A DNA stretch of 64,000 bases from an uncultured Prevotellaceae bacterium (GCA_900315105.1 OMXX01000012.1:53415-117414), one strand, 5' to 3'; shown: positions 9,650 to 18,453, counted from the stretch's first letter. Notes: generated by a model not told the origin, from the letters alone. A program made the numbers and translations.

Positions 9650-9674
9650 TCTTAAAGAAATACCTTAACAAGCT

Positions 9675-11867
9675 ATGGAAGAAACGAAGGAACTTCAAAC
9701 CCTGTATAAACTATTTCGCTATCTCATCTATATCTCAATACTCATTGAGTTTTTTGAGTATGCCATAGACCCAGGGATTCTGGACTTTTGGGGTGGAATC
9801 GTATGCGATCTGCATGACCGTTTAAAGAGGCTGTACATCTATCTAGACGGTAACTTGGTATGGAGCAAGGTAGCTACATTCGTACTCATCTGTATCACAT
9901 GTATAGGAACCCGCAACAAGAAACTCTTGGAGTTCGATCCTCGCAGACAGGTACTCTATCCTTTCATTGGTGGAGCTTTCCTTACCATCGTTTCATTATG
10001 GTTGTTCTCATATCGTATGGACACACTTTTCTATACGATACCCTTGAATATATGGCTTTACATGGCAGCTACGATATTGGGAACCGTCCTCATGCATATC
10101 GCCCTTGACAATATCGGCAAGTTCCTGAAGGAAGGACTCCTGAAAGACCGCTTCAACTTCGAGAACGAGTCTTTTGAGCAATGTCAGGAGCTACAGGAGA
10201 ACAAATACAGCGTGAATATCCCTATGAGGTATTACTACAAGGGCAGGTTTCGTAAGGGATGGGTAAACATCGTGAATCCTTTCCGTGGCACATGGGTTGT
10301 CGGTACACCTGGTTCTGGTAAGACCTTCTCTATTATCGAGCCGTTCATACGTCAGCATTCCGCCAAAGGCTTTGCTATGGTAGTATATGACTACAAGTTC
10401 CCTACCCTAGCCCAGAAGTTGTATTACCATTATAAGATAAACCAGAAGGCAGGAAAGCTGCCGAAGGGATGTAAGTTCAACATCATCAACTTCGTGGACG
10501 TAGAGTACAGTCGAAGGGTGAATCCTATCCAGCAGAAGTATATCGGCAACCTTGCTGCCGCAAGTGAGACGGCTGAGACCCTGCTTGAATCCCTACAGAA
10601 GGGAAAGAAAGAAGGGGGTGGCGGTTCAGACCAGTTCTTCCAGACTTCAGCCGTTAACTTCCTTGCAGCCTGTATCTATTTCTTTGTCAACTACAAGAAG
10701 ATACCATACGACAAGAACGGTAAGCAGTTAAGAGCAGAAATGATTGAAGAGCCAAAGACGCACAGGCCAAAGCCTACAGGACGAGTGTTCGACAATCAGG
10801 GCAATGAAATGAATCCAGACGATGTCCATTGGCTGGGAAAATACTCTGACATGCCACACATTCTTAGTTTCCTGAACCTTGACTACCAGACTATCTTCGA
10901 GGTCTTGGAAACGGATCCAGAGGTAGCACCGCTCCTTGGTCCGTTCCAGACTGCCATGAAGAACAAGGCTATGGAGCAGTTGGAAGGAATGATTGGCACT
11001 CTTCGTGTCTATACCTCACGTCTAGCGACCAAGGAATCATACTGGATATTCCACAAGGATGGTGATGACTTCGACCTGAAGGTAAGTGATCCGAACAATC
11101 CAAGCTATCTGCTTATCGCCAATGATCCGGAGATGGAGAGTATTATCGGAGCTTTGAATGCCCTTATACTAAACCGTCTTGTCACTCGTGTAAATACGGG
11201 ACAGGGCAAGAACATACCTGTCAGTATCATTGTTGATGAGCTGCCAACACTGTATTTCCACAAGATAGACCGTCTTATAGGAACTGCCCGAAGCAACAAG
11301 GTAAGCGTGGCATTAGGCTTTCAGGAACTACCACAGCTGGAGTCAGACTATGGAAAGGTCGGTATGCAGAAGGTAATAACTACCGTGGGAAATGTAGTAA
11401 GCGGCTCTGCTCGTGCCAAGGAAACCCTTGAATGGCTTTCAAATGACATCTTCGGTAAGGTTGTACAGTTGAAGAAAGGCGTTACCATTGACAGGGACAA
11501 GACCTCCATCAACCTCAATGAGAACATGGACAGCCTTGTTCCTGCATCAAAGATCTCTGATATGCCAACAGGCTGGATTGCAGGTCAGACTGCGCGTGAC
11601 TTCGTAAAGACAAAGACAGGTCGAGGCGGTACAATGAATATACAGGAATCGGAAGAGTTCCAGACCTCGAAGTTCTATTGCAAGACCGACTTCAACATGG
11701 ATGAGATAGCGAAGGAAGAGAAGGATTACGCCAACTATAGGATTCCCAAGTTCTATGATTTCAAGTCAAGGGATGCTAAGGAACGCAAGTTATACGAACT
11801 CTTCTGCCAGGTAAATCTTGACATCAAGAACATGGTAGATGAAATCAATAAATTCAAGATAAAATGA
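9675..11867 (+). CDS. VirD4/TraG-type type IV coupling protein (T4CP)
   Basis: A 730-aa inner-membrane ATPase that should bring the relaxase-DNA complex to the secretion channel. Hydrophobic segments lie at residues about 13-30, 65-80, 100-117 and 125-145. Walker A, Gly-Thr-Pro-Gly-Ser-Gly-Lys-Thr, is at about 209-217; Walker B, Ser-Ile-Ile-Val-Asp-Glu-Leu, is near 520. The C-terminal half has the Arg-Ser-Asn-Lys-Val / Gly-Phe-Gln-Glu block typical of the VirD4/TraD superfamily. In CTnDOT-type elements this protein is encoded by mobC or annotated TraG-family; placing it directly after traO is less usual. It overlaps the next gene by 4 nt. Confidence 0.88.
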   Translation: MEETKELQTLYKLFRYLIYISILIEFFEYAIDPGILDFWGGIVCDLHDRLKRLYIYLDGNLVWSKVATFVLICITCIGTRNKKLLEFDPRRQVLYPFIGGAFLTIVSLWLFSYRMDTLFYTIPLNIWLYMAATILGTVLMHIALDNIGKFLKEGLLKDRFNFENESFEQCQELQENKYSVNIPMRYYYKGRFRKGWVNIVNPFRGTWVVGTPGSGKTFSIIEPFIRQHSAKGFAMVVYDYKFPTLAQKLYYHYKINQKAGKLPKGCKFNIINFVDVEYSRRVNPIQQKYIGNLAAASETAETLLESLQKGKKEGGGGSDQFFQTSAVNFLAACIYFFVNYKKIPYDKNGKQLRAEMIEEPKTHRPKPTGRVFDNQGNEMNPDDVHWLGKYSDMPHILSFLNLDYQTIFEVLETDPEVAPLLGPFQTAMKNKAMEQLEGMIGTLRVYTSRLATKESYWIFHKDGDDFDLKVSDPNNPSYLLIANDPEMESIIGALNALILNRLVTRVNTGQGKNIPVSIIVDELPTLYFHKIDRLIGTARSNKVSVALGFQELPQLESDYGKVGMQKVITTVGNVVSGSARAKETLEWLSNDIFGKVVQLKKGVTIDRDKTSINLNENMDSLVPASKISDMPTGWIAGQTARDFVKTKTGRGGTMNIQESEEFQTSKFYCKTDFNMDEIAKEEKDYANYRIPKFYDFKSRDAKERKLYELFCQVNLDIKNMVDEINKFKIK

Positions 11868-12409
11868 CACTAAGGAACATAATTACAGCAATACTGATTA
11901 CGCTTAGCCTCAATGCCAATGCACAGGCACGTGAGCCGTCTGGGGACAGTATGAAAACAGACCAACACCAAACATACAGCATATATGCTTTGCCTCCTTT
12001 CGAGCGAGCTATATGCTGTATCAAGTTCTACGAGGGCATCCACAGAAAGAAAGATTACCCATACGTCGGCTATGGCCATAAGCTGAAGCCAGGCGAGAAC
12101 TATTCTTCCGACATGTCGCTTGCTGAAGCAGAAGTTCTCCTTCGAAAGGATCTGAAGGAACTATGTACAGTGTTCAGGAGTTATGGCAAGGACTCCCTCC
12201 TGCTAGCAGCTTTGGCATACAATATCGGAGAATATAAGATACTAGGATGTAAAGGGATATACCCAAAGAGTACCCTTCTGAAGAAGATAGAGGCTGGCAT
12301 TAGGGATTTCAAGCAAGAATATGTTAAGTTCTGCCATTGGAAAGGCAAGAGGGTTGAATCCATCGAACGCCGCAGGTATGCGGAACTACTACTATTATAC
12401 GAACATTAA
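11864..12409 (+). CDS. Exported lysozyme-like muramidase (GH24-like)
   Basis: A signal peptide (cleavage near Asn-Ala-Gln-Ala) precedes a phage-type lysozyme fold. The candidate catalytic Glu is in Phe-Tyr-Glu-Gly near residue 53, followed by Tyr-Val-Gly-Tyr-Gly-His-Lys at about 66, and a helical region with Ala-Leu-Ala-Tyr-Asn-Ile-Gly near 118. Such proteins open the peptidoglycan locally so the transfer channel can assemble; a lysozyme commonly lies at this end of Bacteroidales tra operons. It overlaps the T4CP gene by 4 nt and the next gene by 1 nt. Confidence 0.78.
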   Translation: MTLRNIITAILITLSLNANAQAREPSGDSMKTDQHQTYSIYALPPFERAICCIKFYEGIHRKKDYPYVGYGHKLKPGENYSSDMSLAEAEVLLRKDLKELCTVFRSYGKDSLLLAALAYNIGEYKILGCKGIYPKSTLLKKIEAGIRDFKQEYVKFCHWKGKRVESIERRRYAELLLLYEH

Positions 12410-12933
12410 TGGAAAACGAACCAATAAGAAAAGAAATAGACGGAGTTACGTTCCTGTCTGCCGGAAGATACTATGACGGTATAAACAAATGGGTCTCTCA
12501 TAAGCTGAAGGAAGATGATAATGAGGTTATCGACTATGCAGCTCGTTCAATCTCCAGACTTCTCCCGTCCAATGCTGTAATAATTCCCATGCCAGGTCAT
12601 AAGGGAGAACCAGATCACACAATGAAGCTGGCAAGAGCTATCGCATCATACACACGTTTACCAGTTCTCGATGCACTGAGAGGCAGAGAGCGCGAATCTC
12701 AGTATGAGGCAAAACATCATGGAAGACCACTAACAGAATCCCAAATGGGATTTCGTAGGATCACTTCCCTACCCTCCGATCGCGTACCATACATCTTGGA
12801 TAATGTCGTAGATACTGGAACCACCGCCAAGGCGGCGGTTAAAGCCCTTGGCGGTGGAAATGTAGTATCATATGCGATGAGCGATGTCTTACTTACAGAA
12901 GAACGGGAAATGAGACATTGCTTCCAGCGTTAG
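12409..12933 (+). CDS. Phosphoribosyltransferase-fold protein (ComF-like)
   Basis: The 174-aa protein has the PRPP-binding loop pattern Leu-Asp-Asn-Val-Val-Asp-Thr-Gly-Thr-Thr near residues 128-137, where most family members have two acidic residues in place of Asp-Asn. A Pro-Met-Pro-Gly-His segment near 62 resembles the pyrophosphate loop. There is no zinc-finger N-terminus as in ComFC. Such proteins recur in Bacteroidales ICEs with no proven function. It closes the + strand tra operon and converges on the next gene with a 4-nt overlap. Confidence 0.7.
   Translation: MENEPIRKEIDGVTFLSAGRYYDGINKWVSHKLKEDDNEVIDYAARSISRLLPSNAVIIPMPGHKGEPDHTMKLARAIASYTRLPVLDALRGRERESQYEAKHHGRPLTESQMGFRRITSLPSDRVPYILDNVVDTGTTAKAAVKALGGGNVVSYAMSDVLLTEEREMRHCFQR
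12821..12857. repeat. Perfect 12-bp inverted repeat inside a coding region
   Basis: Arms at 12821-12832 and 12846-12857 are exact reverse complements separated by 13 nt. They are GC-rich in an AT-rich setting and lie in the codons for Gly-Thr-Thr-Ala-Lys-Ala through Gly-Gly-Gly-Asn of the phosphoribosyltransferase-like gene. There is no T-run directly after it, so it is not a standard terminator. Confidence 0.75.
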
Positions 12934-14042
12934 TTTTTACGTTTGAATCCTCTACATGTCAGAGCCATTTGGGGAGGAGTCCTCTTTGAAACACCCATTG
13001 TCGAATAACACCCACAATTTGCATAGCCAGGATTTCTGTTGTTCATCCAACTGAGGTTGCACTCACACATGAAACATGTCTTTTCGTTGAGATCATAAGA
13101 AGGAGTAGTCAGTTCTTCCCGACGTTTTTCTTCTTGTTCTTCTTCATAAATTTTTCTATATTCTTCCCTTCTTTTAGCTTCTGCTTGCTCTAAGCTAACA
13201 TATTCAGGCTCCCATTTTTGCTCGTATTGTCTTAGACGCTCTTGTTCACGTTTGCGAATTTCCTCCTGTTCCTTTTGTCTTTGATGAAGGGCTTCAAGTT
13301 GTTGGGAGAATTGATCTGTCTTACATAGACGATAGCGTTTACCACTATTCTCTATAACGAGGAGGGCATAGGAATTTGATTGTCTTGCTCCAGTGCAAGA
13401 CAAACGTAGTTCACAAGTCTGACAGTCTTTCTCTTCCTTTAATTCTATGACCTTGTTGGCTGTTTTGTAACGATGTACAATATTATCAAAATAATCTTGA
13501 TTGTTTAGCCATTTCCTGTCGGAGGTGTCTTCGAGCAGAAATTTCTCTACGGATTCCAGAGTTTGGCCAGACAGATTAATTTCCAAACAGTTAAGATTCT
13601 TGTAGTCGATGGCTTTCTTGTGTTGTACCTTGTAGTCGAATGTAAATTCAATCAGGTATTGCTTTCCATCAGAAGTGTTGGCAATCACATCAGGTTGCTT
13701 GTCCTCCCTTTCATATCTGCTATCTATTTTCACGTCAACAAACTCTAAAACCTTTTGAGGAAAGATACCATAGTATGATGGAGCAAGAATCTTTTTATGG
13801 GTTTGAATAATCTGTTCTGCCAGCTTATACAAAATGACCATATAGCAAATCTTCAGATTCGCTCCACGATTGTCACTATGATGAGCAAAGCCATGTTCTC
13901 TTATGTCACCATGTCTAGCCATTAGTTTCTCGTGACAATTAGGACATGTACAATTACACTGAAGACCTCTTGGCACATCATCAACATGTACCATCTTGCC
14001 CACAGCATTCTCAGCCCATGAAAAGACGAAATCGCTATTCAT
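12930..14042 (-). CDS. CoiA-like protein with zinc ribbon and putative PD-(D/E)XK core
   Basis: The N-terminus has Cys-Asn-Cys-x-Cys-Pro-x2-Cys (residues about 29-36) and then His-Gly-x-Ile-Arg-x-His-x-Phe-Ala-His, a layout typical of the competence CoiA-like family. A candidate nuclease core follows, with Gln-Pro-Asp-Val-Ile near 120 and Ile-Glu-Phe near 134. A long charged coiled coil fills about 245-320, and a Cys-rich tail (Cys-x2-Cys near 333) suggests a second metal site. The gene is convergent with the phosphoribosyltransferase gene. It starts 14 nt after the stop of the upstream HTH gene on the same strand, so they are probably cotranscribed. DNA processing is inferred. Confidence 0.65.
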   Translation of the reverse strand: MNSDFVFSWAENAVGKMVHVDDVPRGLQCNCTCPNCHEKLMARHGDIREHGFAHHSDNRGANLKICYMVILYKLAEQIIQTHKKILAPSYYGIFPQKVLEFVDVKIDSRYEREDKQPDVIANTSDGKQYLIEFTFDYKVQHKKAIDYKNLNCLEINLSGQTLESVEKFLLEDTSDRKWLNNQDYFDNIVHRYKTANKVIELKEEKDCQTCELRLSCTGARQSNSYALLVIENSGKRYRLCKTDQFSQQLEALHQRQKEQEEIRKREQERLRQYEQKWEPEYVSLEQAEAKRREEYRKIYEEEQEEKRREELTTPSYDLNEKTCFMCECNLSWMNNRNPGYANCGCYSTMGVSKRTPPQMALTCRGFKRKN

Positions 14043-14056
14043 TCCCTAATGTTATT

Positions 14057-14704
14057 TTATTGCTTTATAATGTTATAATTACTGTAAAAGTGACTAAAAA
14101 CGTACCTTAGTGCGTACTCCCACTCCTCTTCTGTCTTATAGTCAAGCTTGAGATTCACTAGATTTGGTCCAGGAACAATAAATTCCCATAAATCCACCTG
14201 TAATCCAGAATCCTGATCTGTAAATCGTTTGACACTCGCAGCTTGGGAATAATTACAATTTGCTTTATCAAAAAGCAGTTCTCCAACAGAAAACGTCAGA
14301 TAGTAAGGATTGATTTGATACTCAGGTATGGGTATCTCTTCTGGTATATCCAGAGGACGACCGAAGGATATCAATGGTTCGATGCCAAGCTTAGCCAGAA
14401 CCTTTGGAATAACCTCGACAAATTGAGAAACAGCCATACGATCTGCAATTTCTTTTAAAGCACTTTCATCTTCAACTCCAGACAGTGAAGGATCTTTGAC
14501 TATATCAAGGAAGAAATCATGTTTTAACACCTTGGAAATCAATCCTAGTAGTGCAGTGTCTATATTGGTACGATTAAAAATCCTATAGACATTAGCACGT
14601 TCACAAGAAATCATTTCGCCAAATTTCTTTGCCGAAAGTCCTTGACGCTCAACCTCTTCTTTGATAAGAAGACCTATATTTTTATGTGTTTCTTTATTAT
14701 TCAT
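14057..14704 (-). CDS. XRE-type helix-turn-helix regulator
   Basis: The first 65 residues form a Cro/C1-type helix-turn-helix (Leu-Ser-Ala-Lys-Lys-Phe-Gly-Glu, then Arg-Ala-Asn-Val-Tyr-Arg-Ile-Phe as the recognition helix). The remaining 150 residues are an unknown domain, perhaps for ligand or protein binding. It precedes the CoiA-like gene in the same direction and may regulate it. The promoter box at 14709-14716 lies only 4 nt before the ATG, so the mRNA is predicted to be leaderless. Confidence 0.75.
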   Translation of the reverse strand: MNNKETHKNIGLLIKEEVERQGLSAKKFGEMISCERANVYRIFNRTNIDTALLGLISKVLKHDFFLDIVKDPSLSGVEDESALKEIADRMAVSQFVEVIPKVLAKLGIEPLISFGRPLDIPEEIPIPEYQINPYYLTFSVGELLFDKANCNYSQAASVKRFTDQDSGLQVDLWEFIVPGPNLVNLKLDYKTEEEWEYALRYVFSHFYSNYNIIKQ

Positions 14705-14708
14705 GGTG

Positions 14709-14716
14709 CAAAGATA
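14709..14716 (-). promoter_or_regulatory. -7 promoter box (TATCTTTG) directly before the ATG
   Basis: Read on the minus strand, TATCTTTG fits the Bacteroidota TAnnTTTG box exactly and is followed after 4 nt by the ATG of the HTH gene. Transcription would start at or next to the start codon. Confidence 0.6.
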
Positions 14717-15108
14717 CTTTATCTATGTGAAAAAAAAGAAGAAAAGTGTCTCCTTTGAGGATACAACCTTATATTATGGTTTCTTTCATTTAATTTTTAC
14801 AGTATTTTATAACAAATAATCGTATAAATTGAGGTGTATAGAAACAAAAAGGACAATGATTACGAATCCTCTTCATTAATATTTGTTCTATTCTAGCGAT
14901 ACTAAAATGCACTATCTTGTTTGGCATTGTCTATACTCGGGAACTTAAAACATTAGTGTCCACTAAAAATCCTGAACGAAGAAAAATATATTGAATTATT
15001 GAATAAAAGTTCGGAAGAAATCTGCTAATTATAAGCAAACTACTGATGTCCAATAATCTGAGCATTTTAAATCGTCGCAATCAATATCTAATTGTTAATC
15101 GTAGATAT
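14717..15108. other. Intergenic AT-rich stretch, nothing coding seen
   Basis: About 390 bases between the HTH gene's promoter and the 3' end of the Sel1/LRR gene. Both strands are broken by frequent stops. No tRNA-like structure, strong hairpin with T-run or repeated unit was seen. It probably holds the upstream part of the HTH promoter and the 3' end of the LRR mRNA. Confidence 0.5.
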
Positions 15109-16539
15109 TTAACGAGTCACATACAAAACACCATAATTCAAGTGGACGCTTATGAACTTAAAACAATAATGTGACCAGTCAAAATGAGGCTCACGATTTC
15201 TAACTTCATTCCAGAATCGAACGATTTCATCATCGAGAGAAATCCCTTCTTTGTTTGAATGAAGTTCAAAATCTGTTGGTTTAATGTCATAGTGGTCTAA
15301 ACGCATCTTTATCATCTTGTTGGGAACTCTCATTATCTTGAGATTTTCCATATTTGCAAATGCGCAAAAGTTAATTTGTTCAACAGAATCAGGAATCGTT
15401 AATTCCTCCAGTTTGGAATATGCAAATGCAGAATTGCATATAGCTACTACGTCTGATGGAATGACAAATTTCTTGGCAGGATGATTCGGCGGAAATGCAA
15501 CAAGTATGCGTCCTTGTGGTTTTTCCGTAAAATCAAACAACATCTCACATTCTTCCAATTCATCACAGTTGTCTATGTAAAGAACCCCATCTTCAACAGA
15601 GAACGGACTAGGTTGAATGACTGTAAATTTCTCCAGATAAGGAAGGTTGTGGAAATGCGAACTAGTATCATTGTCGTAATCGAAATATCTATCTATGACA
15701 AACTCCCTGATATTGTTCTTGTATGGAAAATTATCAAACAAGTCGAATTTAAGTACGTTATTATAAGGCATGACAAAAGAGGAACTACCTCTTTCGTATA
15801 TGTCGTTTGCTGTAAAATCAGGTATTTCTTCTCTGAAATTTACTATAGAAAAATTTATTAAAGGATATCTTTCTGAATACCAACTCACTATTTTATCTTC
15901 TAATTCATTTTTTGTTTTTGATATAATATCCTCTACAGAACATATTGTATGCTTCAGCTTCGTTTCATTGAAAAAAACACGAGTAGTTTGTGATATTTTT
16001 TCATCTGCAATATCACCTGAAAAATCCCCATTAGTATTTTGTTCTATTGCCTTATTAAGAGCAGCCAAAGCCGTTTCCCGATCTGTACAATCCAGGAAAC
16101 AAGCTATAGTATTTATCGTGGCTATTGGAAGTCCTAACCTAGAAGCCCGTGAATAGTAATCATATGCCTTTGTCTTGTCGTCTTTTTTATTATAATAATA
16201 GTCACCTAAATAGTTCAAGGCATAAGCATTGTTCTTTTCTGCTGCCAACAACATCCATTCAAATGACTTTGTTTCGTCGTTTGGTACGATTCTTTTGCGC
16301 ATTAACAAGGCAGCATTATACATGCCATCAGCATTTCCGAGTTCTGCAGCTTTACAAAAGTATTGAAAGGCCTTTTCCTTATTCTCCTCTACTCCTTGTC
16401 CGTTCATATAGCTAACTCCTAAATTAAGAAATTCCTCAGGAGAACCCATTTCTGCGGATTCAGAATAGTGTGTGAATGTTTTGCCAAAGTCTAGATCGGG
16501 TTCTGGTCCTTCCCAAAATGGTAGTTCTTGTGATGTCAT
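15109..16539 (-). CDS. Sel1-repeat plus BspA-type LRR protein, cytosolic
   Basis: There is no signal peptide. Residues about 20-160 contain three to four Sel1-like TPR units (for example Ala-Phe-Gln-Tyr-Phe-Cys-Lys-Ala-Ala-Glu-Leu-Gly). A linker follows, and residues about 265-420 carry BspA-type leucine-rich repeats (Leu-Glu-Glu-Leu-Thr-Ile-Pro-Asp-Ser-Val). Both modules are protein-binding solenoids, so an adaptor or sensor role is likely. Its own promoter box (TAACTTTG, minus strand, 16576-16583) lies about 40 nt upstream. The combination of Sel1 and LRR in one cytosolic protein is uncommon. Function unknown. Confidence 0.75.
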   Translation of the reverse strand: MTSQELPFWEGPEPDLDFGKTFTHYSESAEMGSPEEFLNLGVSYMNGQGVEENKEKAFQYFCKAAELGNADGMYNAALLMRKRIVPNDETKSFEWMLLAAEKNNAYALNYLGDYYYNKKDDKTKAYDYYSRASRLGLPIATINTIACFLDCTDRETALAALNKAIEQNTNGDFSGDIADEKISQTTRVFFNETKLKHTICSVEDIISKTKNELEDKIVSWYSERYPLINFSIVNFREEIPDFTANDIYERGSSSFVMPYNNVLKFDLFDNFPYKNNIREFVIDRYFDYDNDTSSHFHNLPYLEKFTVIQPSPFSVEDGVLYIDNCDELEECEMLFDFTEKPQGRILVAFPPNHPAKKFVIPSDVVAICNSAFAYSKLEELTIPDSVEQINFCAFANMENLKIMRVPNKMIKMRLDHYDIKPTDFELHSNKEGISLDDEIVRFWNEVRNREPHFDWSHYCFKFISVHLNYGVLYVTR

Positions 16540-16575
16540 TGCTATATCCTTTATAAATTAATGAATTACTGAGGG

Positions 16576-16583
16576 CAAAGTTA
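16576..16583 (-). promoter_or_regulatory. -7 box (TAACTTTG) for the Sel1/LRR gene
   Basis: Matches TAnnTTTG on the minus strand and lies 36 nt before the ATG at 16539. The -33 region is not a clear TTTG, so the promoter may be weak or activated. Confidence 0.45.
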
Positions 16584-16739
16584 CAGAAAAAATTCTGAAT
16601 TGTTGATAACTTTTATTGTTTTGGGAGTAGAATAAAAGTTCTTTATGTCAAAACATGAATGATTATATGTAAAATAAATATATTAAAATACAGATTAAGA
16701 GTGCACTTTAGTGAGATAAGATATTGAGATTTCAATATT

Positions 16740-17543
16740 CTACCACGTGCCAATGCATCGTTTGTCGAACTCTTCGTTCACATTTTGCATCCAATCTGGC
16801 AGATGTTTCAATACCTGATAGACTAAAGGCTCAGGCATTTCCTTATAGAATGCGTATGCCATGGGTCCTGCTATGGCTGCAAGGGTATCAGCATCACCTC
16901 CTAGGGATATTGCGAGTTTTACGCAGTCGATATAGTTCTCGGATGCAAGGAAACTGAGGATTGCAGGACCTACGGTTCCTGGACTTGTAGAATTAAATTG
17001 AAACCCATCATGAATATCTTTGTATGTCTTGTCAGCCCAATAAGGGTAGTATTTTTCCAATATTTCATTTTGAACGAAATCCTTGTCTTTGCCATTCTTC
17101 AGGTGAAAGATTGTCAATGCAGTGACAACAGCCCCCTTGATGCCCTCTTCGTGATTGTGAGTAGGAACTGCAGTCTTTGTTGCAAGTTCTATGCATTCAT
17201 CCTCTGAAGAGGCAAGCCATCCGGCAGAGGAACAGCGCATGGCAGAACCGTTCCCTATACTGTTGTATGGCAGGTGGTAATGGTCTTTCATCCATTCCTT
17301 GAAGCGATGCCCATAACCTGCGTGAGGATGTTGATTGGCGCACATCCATATATTATGCGACATGTCTATGTCATGCAAGAAGGCTTCTGCACATGCAAAA
17401 GTCAGAACCGTATCATCAGTGAAACGAGCACGTGACGAGAACATTTTTATTGCATTATAATCCTTGGTTCTATGACTCCTACCTTCGTAGGCACTGCCAG
17501 CATAATCACCAACAGCTGCACTCATCAATAGATTCTTCATCAT
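16740..17543 (-). CDS. ADP-ribosylglycohydrolase (DraG/ARH family)
   Basis: The signatures of the family are present: Ala-Ala-Val-Gly-Asp near residue 12, Phe-Thr-Asp-Asp-Thr-Val-Leu-Thr near 41 (the paired Asp residues bind Mg), and Gly-Gly-Asp-Ala-Asp-Thr-Leu-Ala near 219 (second metal site). The length of 267 aa is normal. These enzymes remove ADP-ribose from proteins, or related adducts. No ADP-ribosyltransferase partner is seen beside it. It has its own promoter with a long leader. The gene may be a stress, signalling or defence accessory; the substrate cannot be told from the sequence. Confidence 0.85.
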   Translation of the reverse strand: MMKNLLMSAAVGDYAGSAYEGRSHRTKDYNAIKMFSSRARFTDDTVLTFACAEAFLHDIDMSHNIWMCANQHPHAGYGHRFKEWMKDHYHLPYNSIGNGSAMRCSSAGWLASSEDECIELATKTAVPTHNHEEGIKGAVVTALTIFHLKNGKDKDFVQNEILEKYYPYWADKTYKDIHDGFQFNSTSPGTVGPAILSFLASENYIDCVKLAISLGGDADTLAAIAGPMAYAFYKEMPEPLVYQVLKHLPDWMQNVNEEFDKRCIGTW

Positions 17544-17718
17544 ACTTTGCGAAATGATTATTTATTATTGTTTATGTTATATATCGTATATGTTCCAATA
17601 AGCGGAGATTTAAATAGATTTACATAAATTACATGTAATCAAGAATAACTCTACTCATCTTGCAGGATTTCACTAGACTTAGGTCTATGAACACATAAAT
17701 TGAATATTAATTACGCGA

Positions 17719-17748
17719 CAAAGATACAAATAAAATCTGAAAATCAAA
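17719..17748 (-). promoter_or_regulatory. Promoter for the ADP-ribosylglycohydrolase gene
   Basis: On the minus strand TTTG (17745-17748) and TATCTTTG (17719-17726) are separated by 18 nt, close to the Bacteroidota consensus. The predicted leader to the ATG at 17543 is about 170 nt, long enough to hold regulatory structure. No recognisable riboswitch was seen. Confidence 0.55.
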
Positions 17749-17923
17749 TTATTTATGGGACTTATTATATATATTCGTAAAAAAAATGGTTTCTTCTCTT
17801 TAAGAACACCATTCAACGCCGTTTATAAAGCATTCGACACTAGAAAACGCACAAAAAACACATAGATATTGATGTAATCATCTTTTTTTTTCAAAATATT
17901 TATCTTTTTTGACGTATTCATCG
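17749..17923. other. Divergent AT-rich intergenic region
   Basis: Part of the roughly 440-base gap between two divergent transcription units. It contains long A and T tracts, with divergent promoters at each side (17719-17748 and 17924-17952). No coding frame or repeat was seen. Confidence 0.5.
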
Positions 17924-17952
17924 TTGTTTTTCAAAAAAAAATAGTAATTTTG
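17924..17952 (+). promoter_or_regulatory. Promoter upstream of the regulator relic and hsdMS
   Basis: TTG at 17924-17926, 18 nt, then TAATTTTG at 17945-17952, matching the Bacteroidota -33/-7 consensus. It drives the broken regulator and could still transcribe hsdM and hsdS. Confidence 0.6.
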
Positions 17953-17982
17953 CAGTATGTGCAACCTAAATCATGTATAATC

Positions 17983-18126
17983 ATGGACAATGCAAAACCC
18001 CTAAACCAGATAAAGGTAATGCTGGCAGAGCGTATGGTGTCTAACAAAGAACTTGCAGAAAAGTTAGGCAAGAATCCTGTTATTGTTTCGAATTGTGTGA
18101 CAAAAAAATCTCTCAGCCAAGCTTAG
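17983..18126 (+). pseudogene. Truncated XRE helix-turn-helix regulator (47 aa left)
   Basis: From ATG 17983 the frame encodes a standard HTH start (Asn-Lys-Glu-Leu-Ala-Glu-Lys-Leu-Gly-Lys-Asn-Pro) and then stops at 18124-18126, right after the recognition helix, which is itself altered. Intact small HTH proteins of this type often sit directly upstream of hsdM in Bacteroidota. Here the rest is missing, and the sequence runs into a WYL-domain fragment in another frame, so it is read as a deletion remnant. Confidence 0.65.
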
Positions 18127-18403
18127 AAATGTAACTCATGAACGCAAACATCCTGATGTGGAACATGTCGTACTGAAATTCGCAAAGGAGCGATTCCCTT
18201 ATGTCGTTTCGAAGCCAATTCATCATAGTCAACAGGTTGTGAATGCGGATGATGGCATACTATCCATTGATGTGCGAATTAACCGAGAGTTGGAACAAAA
18301 CATCTTCTCGTTTGGACAACAGGTTGAAGTGCTTTCTCCAGAGTGGTTTCGTAACCAAATTGTAGAAAAATATAAAGAAATTGTAAAAATCTACAGTCTG
18401 TGA
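18101..18403 (+). pseudogene. C-terminal fragment of a WYL-domain regulator
   Basis: The open frame begins after a stop at 18098-18100 and has no ATG; GTG 18158 is the only likely start. It encodes the last 100 residues typical of WYL regulators: Tyr-Val-Val-Ser-Lys-Pro-Ile-His-His-Ser-Gln, then Ile-Asn-Arg-Glu-Leu-Glu, and Val-Glu-Val-Leu-Ser-Pro-Glu-Trp. The N-terminal DNA-binding part is absent. It overlaps the 3' end of the HTH fragment in a different frame. Deletion of the DNA between a former XRE gene and a former WYL gene explains both. Confidence 0.65.
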
Positions 18404-18453
18404 AGATAGACTGCACAATATAAAAATTACTTTGCAAAAAAATATATAAAGAT

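Noticed and set aside
15481..16415. Several + strand ORFs opposite the Sel1/LRR gene
   Set aside because: They are shadows of the - strand gene, which has clear repeat domains and a promoter.
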